A DNA stretch of 64,000 nucleotides from Chamaecrista fasciculata (Eukaryota > Streptophyta > Magnoliopsida > Fabales > Fabaceae), in contig QANZ01032720.1 in assembly GCA_003254925.1 (NCBI GenBank), forward strand, positions 142,904 to 206,903, in the 5' to 3' direction. A model generated the notes under the pieces. The model was given only the letters and a program-made list of their open reading frames with translations, did no database searches and was not told where the DNA came from. The translations under genes were made by a program, and so were the position numbers. Below are positions 1 to 11,620 of this stretch, in pieces (position 1 is the stretch's first letter; every line of letters begins with the position of its first letter).

Positions 1-618
1 GATCAAATTAAGATCTTTTGTTAAGATATAGGATTAAAAGTGCAACAAGAAAAAATACAAGACTAAATTGAAAAGTCAGCAAAAGATATGAAATCAAATT
101 TGCACTTTGATTTTTTAAATTTAATTTCAAAATTTTAAATGTGAAGTTAAAATTTTGAAAACTGTAAATAAGTATTTTTTCCTTTTTTTTCTGTATTATC
201 TTATTATCTTCCATCTTATTCCCACAATTATCTTTCCTTGTCTCTATGTTTCTATCTCTTTCTATTAATAGTTAACTGATTTTCTATTTGAATTTTCTTT
301 TTTCCTGAATTGTTTTTCTATTTAGGTGTTTTGTTTTTTTAAGTGACAAAGACTTGGATATGAAATATTAATACAAGTCATTGTCATCTATAACAGCTTG
401 GACAAGTGTTTTTCCAGACAAAAAAAAAAAATGTTGTCACATACAAATTACCTGCAATGTCAAATGATATTTGATCACATTCAATACAAAAGCTTGACTC
501 CAAGAATCAGTGTGCATTCTTGTACATACAAAATGATCTGCAATCTCAACAGTAAAAATTTGCAGTTCTTTTTGTTGTATGGCCCTTCAGTCTTTGAGGT
601 CAATATCACTGCATTTAT
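1..618. other. 3' flank of the CCCH gene, no separate gene seen
   Basis: AT-rich sequence. The part from about 500 to 618 lies just after the CCCH stop codon and is shared with the inverted copy at about 14356-14455, so it is probably 3' UTR. Nothing below about 400 looks coding. Confidence 0.5.
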
Positions 619-3600
619 TTACATACGATTGAGCTGATCTCCCAAGTCATGCAGAAATTTGCAGTTTTTCCCAAAATGACACCTACCTTGAGCATAATAT
701 CTGCACAATTTCTTTTGATTATCTGATTCTCTGTGAAGGGTCTGTGGAATAAAGTGATTTACACTGGATAGAGGTTTCCTATGATCAAACCACTCTGGAA
801 ATCTCTTTGTCTCGGTGAATTGTTTGCTAAGACCATTATAGTTTTCACTAAATTCAGCTCTCTTGTGATGATAAATATCATAAGGAATCGTCCAACCTGC
901 TGCTAACTTCAATGGTTGATGATTATGCATCATATGGTGAATCATTTGTGGATGAGGAGGTCTCATTGCAACATTTTCACCATGATGAAAGAGAAGTTCT
1001 GGCTTTGCAGGATCAATGTATATGGCTGGTTCTTGATGGTGATACTGTGACTTTGTCATGACGGGATGTGATTCAGTTTGGTTGCTTGATGCCTCTTTTT
1101 TGGAAACCCTGAACAAACAAGCCAGCCAAGTATAACACGTAGAACACAGATGATGATAAAATAATTTGACTGAAAAATTTGTCCTTAAAACTTAGGTCAA
1201 AACCTCATTTTGGTCCTCAGATTATAGAGAAAATTTCGTTTTGGTCCTCAAACTTTTCCATTTGTTCCACCGTTAGTCCAAAACATCATTCCATCTAGTT
1301 TATGTCGTTATCTCAAATTTAGAGAACTGAGATTGAAGATTTTGCTCTTATATGTATGTATCCTAAAAAGTGAGTTGGCAAAGAGAGAGAGGGAGAAAAA
1401 TCTTCTTTCATTGTGGTTGATTTTTCTTTCCAGTAATGAAGATTTTTCTTTCTCTCTCTTTCAATTCACTTAGGACATGTATGAGAGAAAAATTGTTCAT
1501 GTCAAGCATCCAACTCAGAGATAACGGCAGAAACCAAACAAAATAATGTTTTGGACAAATGGTAGAATTAGTAAATTTTGAGGATCAAAATGGAATTCAT
1601 CTTATCAAAATGATGTTTTGAGTTAGTCTCAAAATATATTAAACTGATGTGCAAAAATTTTGGTATTTTCAGAGACTAAAATATGTCGAGCAACCATATA
1701 AGTACTAAACTGCTATTCAAAATAATTTGGTGAGCATTGTTAGCAGACCTATTTTCCCTAATTGCTTTCTTTTTCTCCTTGTTCTGTATCCTAGCTTCCC
1801 TATTGGCCCTAGCAACATCTCCTCTTGAGTGTTTTTCCATCAAGATTTTCTGCCTTTTTCCTTCATCGTCCCATCTCTGTAAATAAAGACACTGTCATTA
1901 TCGAATGAACAAAGAACAATCAACTGATTGCACAAGAAGAAAGGTGGCAAAACAAGGACCTGTCTCAAAGTCTTCAACCTATAAAGGTTTCGACCCTTAA
2001 TCAGTAGAGGATACAGTGGAGGAAGAGGCTTCTCTCCCTTGCTCCATAGTACTTCGATCTGTATCATAATAGACAAAAATAGATGCTTTCAAGAAACACA
2101 ATCCACTTCCATAAGAAAGGATACCCACTATATTTTTCATAAATTATCGGTGAGTTGTATGAACAACCATAAAATTGGATATTTATTTAAAAAAGAACTA
2201 TCTAAAACATTTTCTCACCGTAAATGTATGCTGTTGCTTCGAAGCACCATAACTTTCCTTCACTATACGACCTGCAACAATCCTTTTGCCACAAGGTGGT
2301 CCACTGGCACTCCTGGATACTATGCTGAACCTGAGAAAACCAATTCAGATAAGGAAACAGGAAGAGGATGGTAGTTATATCACGAACACTAAGGATCTAC
2401 ACCGACATTATTAATTTGTCCTTATTCCATACGAGGTTAGAAGAGAAGTAAACATTACAATATAGTTTTAGTTTAGATAAAGCTTCCTGAAGAATGAATA
2501 TGACAGTATACTTTTTTGGAAATCAGTGTGTACAAAATGTAGCAAGGTTCTCTAACCATCATGCATTGTAAAAACAAAAACAGCTTACATTTCGTAAACA
2601 TTTTGCTCAAACAAAACAACATCGCCAGTGCAAGCATCACCTGCATTAAAAGAAAAGATACGCATCACCAACAGATTGATTCATGCTTTGATTAAAACAA
2701 AGAATGGAAACCATGAGTGGACATAAATACATAAAAGATTAAAAAAGAAAGATGATTGATTTTGGTCATATTGGAGTTGGAGTGGTGCTGAATGCTAAGC
2801 AAATCCTAAAAGAAGAAACCATACCATCATTGTACATGCCTATATATTACTAACGAAAACAAAGCAAAAGAAGAGATTCAAAGATAATAGATTCTGCTGA
2901 CATTGAAAATAGAGCTGAATGCTAACCAGATACGTACAGAACAAAGTACTTCATTAAAAGCTTAATGAACAAAGAACAAAAAACAGTATGGAAGTGAGAC
3001 TCCATGAATATTAGTGTTGGAATCATACTTTTAAGTTTTAATTAAACATCAGTACAAAAGGAATTCAGGCTCCCATGTTAACCTAAACAGTTCGTTTAAA
3101 ACTTTCAAAAGTGCTATATTTATACCAAGATGGACATATTTATCATCTCATAAGTCATAAGCACTCAAAAATACCTTTACAATTCAATACAAAGCTAGAA
3201 GGCGGGTAATTTCTCTCCCCTCCATAGTTTATGATCCTGGAAATCCCACAAAGTCAGAGAAACCAAATACTTTTCCTAGACGAAGCTTCTTATATATGAA
3301 AAACGATAATTACTTTTGATGCTCCTTAATGCGCTGGATGAGTGTGTCCTTATTTCCAGTCAATCTCAGACCTTTCTTCCTCAAATACAACTTGCACTCG
3401 ACCACTTTCAATTTCTCTATTTCTCCCGCTGCCAACCAATGAACCGAAACAATGAGCGACAAGAAAGCTTTTGTTAGTTAAGCAGAATATTAGTCCTAAA
3501 GACCTAAACTAATGCTCTTTCTTTATATGTTTTGTTGTGTAGTCATTCTAGCGCAAAATAGGATACAAATAAACTAGAAAAATACTTAGGTCTCGTCACG

Positions 3601-4202
3601 CAATGTCTCTTTGAACGCAGAAAGGGAAAAATCAATTCAGTATCTAGAATTCCTATAATGCATTCCCAAATCTCTTCAAGTTGTTTGAGGTTCAGAAACA
3701 AGAAGGATTAGAACTCGAAAGAAATTGTTTACAGTGAAATGGATACATTTGATCTTATCAAAGCAACCGAAAGCTAAAGATTTCTTTCAACCTTCCATTT
3801 CCCTCTCACTCAAAAGCCAAATAGAGGAAGAATCTGGGTTCAGTAACTAACCATCGATGATTTTCTGAAGTTCGTCAAAAATTTTCTCGTCTTTCTCATC
3901 AGTCGCCTCCAGCTCTTCTGGACTCTCACCTTCAACAACACTGCACATACCAAAATCAGTCTACAATCTACACTAAAACTGAAATGTCTCATTACAAATA
4001 GAATATCGAATAAATCAGAATATTACCGCGCCTTTGCCTTCTTCTCGATCGAGAGATTTGAGAATTTTCCGCAAGTTTCATCGGTTATATCATAATCGAG
4101 GTCTGATTCTGTATCATCCGAAACAGAATCAGAAGCAGAGTAGGATTCCTCAGTTTCACTGTGAATTTCCAGCACCTCCATTGGTGAATCTCTGGTGGCC
4201 AT
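619..4202 (-). CDS. SAP and CCCH zinc-finger protein (zinc finger CCCH protein 62-like)
   Basis: Nine exons: complement of 619-1108, 1749-1876, 1960-2058, 2219-2330, 2589-2640, 3175-3236, 3314-3428, 3852-3940 and 4027-4202. They sum to 1323 nt, 440 aa, with every junction GT/AG and in frame. The start at 4202 is the first ATG; upstream codons in frame lack an ATG. The N-terminus is Ser/Asp/Glu-rich. A SAP-type nucleic-acid-binding helix pair lies at about residues 92-126 (exon 3, with LYLRKKGLRLTGNKDTLIQR). A CX7CX5CX3H zinc finger lies at about residues 413-431 near the C-terminus. A basic coiled stretch (exon 8) links the two. The combination suggests a nuclear or RNA-binding protein; the target is unknown. 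Intron 8 holds an old inverted-repeat element, and a partial pseudogene copy lies at 12.1-14.5 kb. Confidence 0.88.
1194..1632. mobile_element. Inverted-repeat (foldback) element in CCCH intron 8
   Basis: The left end carries AGGTCAAAACCTCATTTTGG and the right end the inverted form ending AAATGATGTTTTGAGTTAG, with the tract 'TTTGGTCCTCA' repeated in both arms. No coding capacity. The same element sits at the equivalent place in the pseudogene (13346-13796), so it was there before the duplication. A related copy is at 20985-21362. Ends are approximate. Confidence 0.6.
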
Positions 4203-4459
4203 TGATGAGCGTGGCCTCTGAAGGATTTGATTCAAGGTTAGAACAAAATATCCGACCGTTGCAAAACCAGGATGAACTTGAAAGTTAATTTATAGGTAAA
4301 TAAATGGTAGGGCTTTTTGAAAAAATATAATTTTTTTGAAAAGTGGGCTTATTAAAATATTAGTTCGAAAATTCAAAATTCGGAAGTTGTTTGGAATACC
4401 AGTGGACACTCTTCCAATTTTGGTACTGATATTGAGAAGATAATAGAGAAAATAAGATA

Positions 4460-4635
4460 GGGTAACACTTTAAAAAGCTAGATAGCTTAAACTATCTAGT
4501 TTTTAGTTATTGAATTTAATATCGAGATCTGTGTTTTATATATTATAAAAAAACATTACACAAATCTCAAGACAAAAAAATTAAATTCAACGGCGAAAAA
4601 CTAGTGTGTTATAGCTATCTAGCTTTTTATTCCCC
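4460..4635. mobile_element. Mutator-type MITE, 176 bp
   Basis: Terminal inverted repeats share AAAAAGCTAGATAGCT (left GGGTAACAC..., right, inverted, GGGGAAT...). A perfect 9 bp target duplication AATAAGATA flanks it at 4451-4459 and 4636-4644. The length of the duplication fits Mutator-like elements. It lies just upstream of the CCCH gene and has no ORF. Confidence 0.8.
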
Positions 4636-4706
4636 AATAAGATATAGAAGGGGAATAAATTGTATTTGGGTAGTTTGTAGTTAATGGAGATATCAAAATC
4701 TAATAT

Positions 4707-4979
4707 CTCCCTCCGGTTCTATATATCTGGTGTTTAAGGTTTCTACACACAGATTAAGGAAATGATTAGCCAACATAGAATGAAGAGAAAAATAAGTAAA
4801 ATGACTAAACTATCCCTATTAAATTACTTGGAAAATGTTTATACATTTATGACTCTATTGAATTTAATAGGGGTAGAATGGTAAAAAAATAACTAATGCC
4901 CTCTTGAATTTATAAAACATCAGATATTTTGGAACAAAAATGATTTTCTAAAACACCAGATATTCAGAACCGGAGGGAG
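4707..4979. mobile_element. Stowaway-type MITE (Tc1/mariner), 273 bp
   Basis: Ends are CTCCCTCCGG and its inverse CCGGAGGGAG, the hallmark Stowaway terminus, and the inner arms (TATCTGGTGTTT / AACACCAGATAT) also pair. TAT flanks both sides, which contains the expected TA target. Non-coding. Confidence 0.85.
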
Positions 4980-5199
4980 TATCTATATATAAATAAATAA
5001 AAGGAAAATGTTAAAAGAAAACAAAAAGAAATGTCATAAATAGATGTAACATAATCTTAAATTTTGAGTGGCCAACTCCAACAGATCAAATTCAAAACAA
5101 TATAAAGGAAAAAAGACAAAAGGACAAAAAAAATATGATATGAAAAAAAAACATAATGTTACTATATTTATTTCAAAATATTAAATATATTGCTTGATT

Positions 5200-5590
5200 T
5201 AAGGGCTAAAATATGTATTCTATTAAATTTTAATTATAACAATAAAATAAGATTGATATTGTTATATTGAATAGAATCATATGATATTGTTTACCCAATT
5301 TTGTTATATTGAATATTGAATAGAATATGGTTAAATTTATCAATCTTATTCAATATCAATCTTATTTTATATTCAGATTGATATAACAATAATAAAATAA
5401 GATTGATATTCTATTAAACGTGATAAACTCATCACATTCGTAGTAACTTCTATTAAATTCTATTAAACTCATCACATTTAAGGGCTAAAATATGTATTCT
5501 ATTCAATATAACAATAATATAATCAGATTGATATTCTATTAAACTCATCATATGCACTAATGCTTTTCAATTCATAAATAAATCACATAT
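5200..5590. repeat. AT-rich local repeat block
   Basis: Short units recur in both orientations. 'GGGCTAAAATATGTATTCTATT' is near-repeated at about 5202 and 5481, and 'AATAAGATTGATATT' at about 5247 and 5397. Looks like locally reshuffled, low-complexity DNA. No gene. Confidence 0.5.
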
Positions 5591-5740
5591 CAATATCGTT
5601 TTCTATTGCCGATGTGAGGGTTTTGTTGGTAGGCGATCGGTAAGTACCTCTGTAAGCGCTCATAGAGTCTGGAGGCCTGCCCTGGCCTTAATAAGCCCCC
5701 GGGGCCCAACTTACCTAAACTTTTTTGTAACAACAAAAAA
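5590..5740. other. Short GC-rich insert of unknown origin
   Basis: An island of GC-rich sequence (around AGGCCTGCCCTGGCC and GCCCCCGGGGCCC) in otherwise very AT-rich DNA. No ORF, no tRNA-like box pair. It could be the end of a retroelement, but I cannot assign it. Confidence 0.3.
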
Positions 5741-6218
5741 TCACATCAATATTTTAAATAATATTAATATATTATTAATGAAAAATTAATTATCGTTAAT
5801 GATGAAAATAAATATAAGATATTGATGATAGTTTACTACATTATTACTCACCAACATTCAGGGTCAGTTCGTTTCCGTTTTTTTTAAAACTTGTTTTGAT
5901 TATAATCATGGTTTGATTATAATCAAATTTGATTATTTTTGTAGTGGTGTTTGGATGATTGTTGATTATTTGTGTGAAATTATTAAAATGGGTATGTAAT
6001 GATTGTGGTAGGTGGATAAAAAGTAAGGAAATTGATAAATTGTATAGGGGTATAAATGGAAGAAAAAGTTAGAAAAAGTAAGGTGTGATTTGATTATAAT
6101 AAAAGTGTGTTTGGATGTGATTGTTGTTGTGAAAAAAAACAAAAATGTTACTGTTTGCCTTGAAAAACGTGAAATCTTGATTATTTTTGTGAGTTGGTTG
6201 GGGGATGTTTTTCCGAAT

Positions 6219-6323
6219 CGGTGCACCGTTTCATTTTTTGCCTACGAAACGGTGCACCAACGAGGATTAAATTGTCTTTCAGTGTGATTATTCGGTGCAC
6301 CAGAGAAGCAAATCGGTGCACCG
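6219..6323. repeat. Four CGGTGCACC motifs, two forming a hairpin
   Basis: Copies start at 6219, 6250, 6293 and 6314; the first and last are the full palindrome CGGTGCACCG. GGTGCACCGTTTC (6220-6232) and GAAACGGTGCACC (6246-6258) form a perfect 13 bp stem with a short loop. Lies inside the Harbinger-like element. Confidence 0.7.
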
Positions 6324-6872
6324 ATTCGCATTAGATGAGAGAGAAATTATTTTAGCACGCGGACCCGAAAATTTTGTTCATTTTCTCCTAAAAAAAAGGC
6401 ACAAATTGTAAATTCACACCCCCATTCTATCTCTCACTCGTTCAATCCTACTTATTCTTCGCCACCGCCTCCATCTTCGACACCACCGTCGGCACCGAGA
6501 AGGGACAGTATATGAGTTACCCCTACTCAATCCTACTCATTTCAGTTTTTTTCTGGGTTAAGTTATTTGCCCTAGGATTGTTGGGTCGAAAATGGGTAAA
6601 AAAAAAAATGAGAGTTCCTCTGCAATTCCCATGACTCATATCTGCAAGAGCATCTGAGGATTGAATCCGTTCCTCTGAAAAATTAATTTCTTTCCAATTA
6701 AAGCTTTACAAGATGAGAGTTCAGGCAATAGATTGTGTAATATAATATAAATCCTTCTATCACCAAAATTGCTGCATTTAGAGAGAGAGAAACGAATTTG
6801 TAGTAGTGAGTAGTGACTGTGAGTGACCTTCACTTCTTCACTGCACACTTCACGCGTTTTCTTCTAAATAGG

Positions 6873-6965
6873 CTAGATTTAGCCCTGAGAGATGTTAATT
6901 CTATTTTGAAGATGGAGCCGAATAATATCATGGCATTGCAAATTTCAGAAAGGGTGAAGAGGATC
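6873..6965 (+). pseudogene. TPR-like exon fragment inside the transposon
   Basis: Preceded by an AG acceptor, one frame reads LDLALRDVNSILKMEPNN followed by MALQISERVKR. This resembles the last helices of a tetratricopeptide repeat as found in PB1/TPR (PHOX-like) co-chaperones; the parent is my inference. The similarity stops at about 6965. Probably captured from a host gene rather than a working exon. Confidence 0.4.
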
Positions 6966-7034
6966 ACTTTTCGAAAATTTTGGGGTTTCAATTCGTTCTT
7001 GTTTATGGACCACTTTTGCAAATTTGTTTCACAG

Positions 7035-7185
7035 ATCTCGTTCTCTTATCGAAACGATGCGGATCGGTGGTTCTATTGCCGGAAAAGACGCCGGAAACAG
7101 TGGTTTCCGACGAGTTGGCCGGCGGGTCTGGTAAAGCCGTATCATGTGAAGAGGAAGAAGATGAGAGAGACTAGAGAAGTTAAAA
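7035..7185 (+). pseudogene. Second coding-like fragment in the transposon
   Basis: GC content rises sharply, and a frame reading SVVLLPEKTPETVVSDELAG and then an acidic run is open to about 7174. There is no start codon and the source is unknown. Its composition differs from the TPR fragment, so it may come from another gene. Confidence 0.3.
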
Positions 7186-8039
7186 TATGAATTTCAATCC
7201 TAAATTATTTGGGAAAAATAACAATTTAGCCCAACACAAGAATGAGTATTTACAAATTGGCCCAATATTAAAGTAAATGACCATTTTACCCTTGTGATGG
7301 ATGATTGATTGTATTAAAGTGTAGGTAATTATAGGTATATATATAGGGGTATAAGTGTAATTGAGTGTGTTTGATTATTTAAAAATCATGATTATAATTG
7401 AATCAGGAAAAAAACGTAAACGAACATGTTTATTATGATTATAATCAAAACAGATTATAATCAAAACGGAAACGAACTGGGCCTCAATCACACAAATGGA
7501 CCAAACTTGGTGTGTTATTGTTGTCGATGTATCTTCATAATACTTTTTTTTTTTTATTCATGGAACAAGACCTAGATTAAAGGAAACAAAAAAAAGCCAT
7601 AAATAAAGTCAGCAAGGGAGGGAAAGATAGTTGTAAGGTGGATCCGCTTTGGACACTCAATCAGTTGCCATCTGTTGTGACTTGTGCTTGAGGGTATCTT
7701 CATAATACTTTATTCATCTTCATTTTGAAGTTACTATTGTCCTTATTTTAACATTTCATATTCTTTTCTACCAAATTAAACTTGATGATGACGGTAATCC
7801 ATCTTTGCCATCTCAACATACGAAAATAATACACAACCTTCAACCATATATTTTGAAATTCTAAGCTATATAACAGTTCAAATGGTTTCTATGCAGGTAT
7901 AAACCTATAATAAAGTAAATCTCCTTCCTTCTTTACACTATCACGAATGATATATTTATTATATTGTTATCCAAAGAGGCCTCTCTGTTGCTATTTCGTA
8001 ATTAGTACGAGTTACCACATGTTCAAAGGAAACAAATAT

Positions 8040-9060
8040 ATATAAGATTGTTTATATCCTTGGAATTTTGGTCAAAACTTCAAATTGGTCTCAAATATAT
8101 GAGGTAGGTTTCAAATTAGTCCTAAATGTATTGGTGCTATATGTTTTCTTAATTTTTCAAATTAGTTTCAAATTATTAAATATGGTTAAATTTATCCCGT
8201 TTCATGTGATGAGTTTAAAACTACGAATTACTTTTGATAAAATATTTTGTTTACCCAATTTTGGTTTTCAACATACCAGTTAGGTCAAATCGAATCTTGA
8301 AAGTAAATTGCTTATTTCCTAATAAAAAAATTGAAATCAATTCTATATTAAGCTTGAATACGATGATTTCAGAATCATATATTGACTATTAAAGAATTAT
8401 TTCTCCATTTAGTTGAGATTGTCAACAAACCAACTCAAATCACATTTAAACAAAGTTTAGAACTAAAAATAAAATAAAAAATATAGTCATCATTAACAAA
8501 AATGATTTTATGTATAATATATTATCTTTTTAAAAATCAGTTCAATTTTTAAATCCTTATTGATTTGAACTTATGGCTCATGACTAAACAAAAATAAAAT
8601 GGGCTAAAGTATAATTTTGATTTTTTATCTTTGGGTAAGTTACAATATTGTCTTTTATCTTTTTTTCTTGTGATTTTGGTCCTCCATCGTTTTTAAAAGT
8701 TTCACTCCTTAGTCCCAATGACTAAATATATTATATATATATATATATATATCTCGTTTTAAGTTTGATTGTGACAAGTTTAGAGCCATGAGTTAATCTT
8801 GATGATTCCTATTTTTATACAATTGGGATTGTCAACAAACAAGATAAAATTTGGGCTCCAAAAGTGAGCTGCTCATTTCACAATAAAAAAGAAATTTGTC
8901 ATATCTTTCTCGTTTCAAATCCGATTGTGACAAGTTTAAAGTTTTGTGTTGCTTTTGACAAGTCTTTTTTCTGTTCAATTGAGACTATCAACAAAAGAAG
9001 TCAAATCAGACTTGAAAATAGTTTTGGAATAATAAAAAAAAAGTTATGAAAAATCACTTT
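8040..9060. repeat. Degenerate dispersed repeat with similar sub-blocks
   Basis: Blocks with the order 'CTCGTTTNAA..GTGACAAGTTTA', 'CAATTGNGATTGTCAACAAAC' and 'TCAAATC..CTTGAAA' recur at about 8197, 8400, 8753 and 8909. The part 8040-8590 is also found inverted at 14520-14830 and 18375-18560. No gene is visible. An (AT)n tract is at about 8729-8752. Confidence 0.5.
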
Positions 9061-11039
9061 TTGGCTTAATTAGACCTCATTTGCTGACAATATTAACTTG
9101 ACAGGAAAAAAGTTCATTAAAACTAGTGTGTAGCCCCTTAATTTCTAGAATACTAGCAATAGTACAGGAAGTAGATCCTCTGCATTCCCATTCTCTGCAT
9201 TTTTTATGCAGTTTAGAGAGAAAGGAAAAAGTAGAAAGAGAAAATGTGAATCTCACACAATAATAAATATGTAGGACCTACACTTTCTCTCTCTACCTCT
9301 TCTTTTATCTCTTTAATTCAGAGACCATATTTTAAACTTTGTAAGCATATTTCTTTAGGCATGAAAAAAATTTTAACATATGTAGTCTGTCAGGGTCATG
9401 TTGCCAAACTATATAGTCGAGTAAGTTCATTCATTCCAACAAACAATTATACCAACTGAACCATGAGACACCACCAACAAAAATGTGTACACCAAAACTA
9501 CAAGTTTCACAATCTTCAACACCTCAATTTCTCTTTACCACCAAAGAACTGCCATCATCTTCATCACCGATCTATTTGATCAACCTGCATACTATAATAT
9601 TACACAAACACACTTGCCCTGCTTTGGCTCACTTGCTGCTTTCTTCTCTGTTTCAGACGTAAAAATGAAAGTTCAATAAGGATTAAGGATCAACCGTCTA
9701 ATGGAAAATAAAGGGAAGGATCCTCTAATACAATCAAGTTATTGAATACAAGTTATCAATTCAACGGAGTTGGATCTTTATTATTTCTCTCTCTACCTAT
9801 GCCTATCTCTCCCTAAACTGTACAAAATGCACCAAATATCACACTTTAGAATATCCAAATTCCAATTCAACTGGTTTTCTTCTGTAGCGAGGGAAAGATA
9901 AGGAAGTTTTTCTAAAACATATATGTCTTAGTTTCAAATGAGCCCAAAACAGTACTCCTAAGTCCAAACATACATTATCACTAACAAGGAAAATAAATAT
10001 TACTAACAGTAAGATAGACACGTTTTTAGAACCTTTCAACTGGCAACAAAAAGAATCTGATATATATTTCGGTCAATTTAAAATGATCCTTGTATAAGTT
10101 AACATATAATCAATAAGAAAAGCATCTAAAGGCATGCTTATAGCTAGTCAAATTAACATATAATCTTGCTATCATTGGCTATTGAATTTGCTATATTCTA
10201 GAACATATTGTTTCCAGTACATCTCATATACCAGTAAACTGCTAAATATGATTTAAGCACCATGTCACGATTATGCCTTCGGTTAAAAGCACATATAATG
10301 TAGTCTTTAACTGATGACATGACATGATGGAAAACATTAACTTTAGACATGCTCTTTATGTATTCAGTAAAACAGAAAGAAGATGAAATAAAAGCATCTC
10401 TTAGTCACTGTCAAATTGGATGAAAGCTAGCTTGAGAGAAACTACTAAGTATGGGGCACAAACAAGCATTTGTGTGTACATGTTTATAGTTTGATGCTAA
10501 AACACAGACCTAATCATCTTAGAGTCCTGAAGAAATTGAGTAACTCCTAAATGGTTTTGTTATAGAACTTGGATTCTTTCTACCAAAGCAAAGGCCGCCA
10601 ATTTACATTTAAGTTTCATAGGAAAAAACACAACTGATGAATAAGATTTTGACTACCCCTGCTATTAGGCTGGTCCGACCCATTTGACAACGAAAATTGC
10701 CAAACTGGCCAAGAAGCTTCTTTATAAGTACCCAAATGTGCTACTCTAGTAAGGATCTTTCTTTCTATTCTTCAACTCTAACCCTGAACCCCCAACCATT
10801 GAAACTAACTCGAGCTTAGAGCTTGGATCCACCACTCCCTCCTCACAACATTGACCAACCTTTATTTTGTAGGATTATGAGCTAGTCTACCATTGGAGAA
10901 ACCTGGAAATTTCCCCTTCACTAGCAGCTAAGTAAAAACCAAGGCTTAGAGACATGTAAAGGAAATTAACATTCTCAAAACCTCACTTCCAGTATTTACC
11001 AAATTTATATCAGAAAGGGAAAGATTGGAAGATCTTCCA
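9061..11039. other. Intergenic, nothing recognised
   Basis: AT-rich DNA with pyrimidine-rich tracts (for example 9280-9320 and 9785-9815). Short ORFs here have no splice context, codon structure or domain that I recognise. Confidence 0.5.
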
Positions 11040-11245
11040 GTTCAATACTTCATCAAACGACGCCGTTTCGTATTTGTCTCCTCTGTCTCGTATCCCTCGG
11101 AGGCCTTCCATTTGAGGAAAAACTGCTTTCATTAAGAACAGTCATGGTGAGGGCTTCTTCTCCTTGTGCTCTGGAGATAACTGGAAACCGTCGAGACCGT
11201 AAACGTCGGCGAAGAGATCAATGGAGGAATCTGCATATCGATGGC
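11040..11245 (-). pseudogene. Possible remnant of a gene 5' exon
   Basis: GC content is higher than in the surroundings. One minus-strand frame reads YADSSIDLFADVYGLDGFQL and then EHKEKKPSP before a stop, and another frame is coding-like just after it, as if a frameshift had occurred. No recognised family. It is oriented away from the U12 gene that starts about 120 bp further on. Confidence 0.25.
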
Positions 11246-11289
11246 GGTAGGTGAGATGAGTATGATAGTTTGTTTCGAAACTTGTAGAA

Positions 11290-11346
11290 GTCCCACATCG
11301 ACTGGAAATAATATTGTAGGAAGTTATTGGAAGTATAAGTATAAGG
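11290..11346 (+). promoter_or_regulatory. Plant snRNA promoter: USE and TATA box
   Basis: GTCCCACATCG at 11290-11300 is an exact match to the plant snRNA upstream sequence element (RTCCCACATCG). TATAAGTATAAGG begins at 11334, 33 bp after the element. That spacing (about four helical turns between centres) is the one known for Pol II-transcribed plant snRNA genes rather than the shorter Pol III arrangement of U6. Confidence 0.9.
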
Positions 11347-11364
11347 AGAGGGGTAAATGAAAAC

Positions 11365-11528
11365 TTGCCTTAAACTAATGAGTAAGGAAAACAAAGCAAG
11401 CGGTGGGAGCCGCTTGCCGCGCTGAAGCAAATAGTATGGCGCATTGATTTTTGGAGGGGTTATAGGCTGGCCCAGTGCTGACGCTGCTTACTTTGCAGAA
11501 CTCACTTGTGCGGGCCTCCCAATACCCA
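11365..11528 (+). ncRNA. U12: U12 minor spliceosomal snRNA
   Basis: The 5' end TGCCTTAAACTAATGAGTAA and the following GGAAAAC match the conserved start of U12 snRNA as I remember it. GTAAGGAA (11382-11389) is the segment that pairs with the U12-type branch site (TTCCTTRAC). A perfect 8 bp stem follows (GCAAGCGG 11396-11403 with CCGCTTGC 11410-11417), then a GCGC-closed hairpin, an Sm-type site GATTTTTGG (11446-11454), and a GC-rich 3' stem-loop. The start is about 31 bp after the TATA box. The 3' end is placed just before the 3' box. U12 sits in the U11/U12 di-snRNP and selects branch points of minor introns. Exact ends are estimated. Confidence 0.88.
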
Positions 11529-11548
11529 ACCCCCTAATTCCAGTCAAT
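11527..11548 (+). terminator. snRNA 3' box
   Basis: CA at 11527-11528 followed by AGTCAAT at 11542-11548 resembles the plant Pol II snRNA 3'-end signal CA(N)3-10AGTNNAA, with one mismatch and slightly long spacing. It lies directly after the U12 3' stem. Confidence 0.6.
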
Positions 11549-11620
11549 TTTTTTTTCGCTTCTTCCATAATTTTATAAAATTTTAATTTAATAATTAATA
11601 ATTAAATGTGTATAAAAATA

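Larger units (their letters stand above)
5861..7483. mobile_element. PIF/Harbinger-like non-autonomous element, 1.62 kb, with captured fragments
   Basis: Left end GGGTCAGTTCGTTTCCGTTT and right end (inverted) GGCCCAGTTCGTTTCCGTTT agree at all but two bases. Both ends continue into GATTATAATC-rich subterminal repeats. A 3 bp TCA flanks each side (5858-5860, 7484-7486), the length expected for PIF/Harbinger although the usual target is TWA. No transposase ORF is present. The interior holds two coding-like patches (6873-6965 and about 7035-7185) and a cluster of CGGTGCACC motifs at 6219-6323. Confidence 0.65.

Noticed and set aside
8068..9049. ORFs in the repeat field at 8-9 kb
   Set aside because: They run across degenerate repeats and are not kept in the inverted copies at 14.5 and 18.4 kb.
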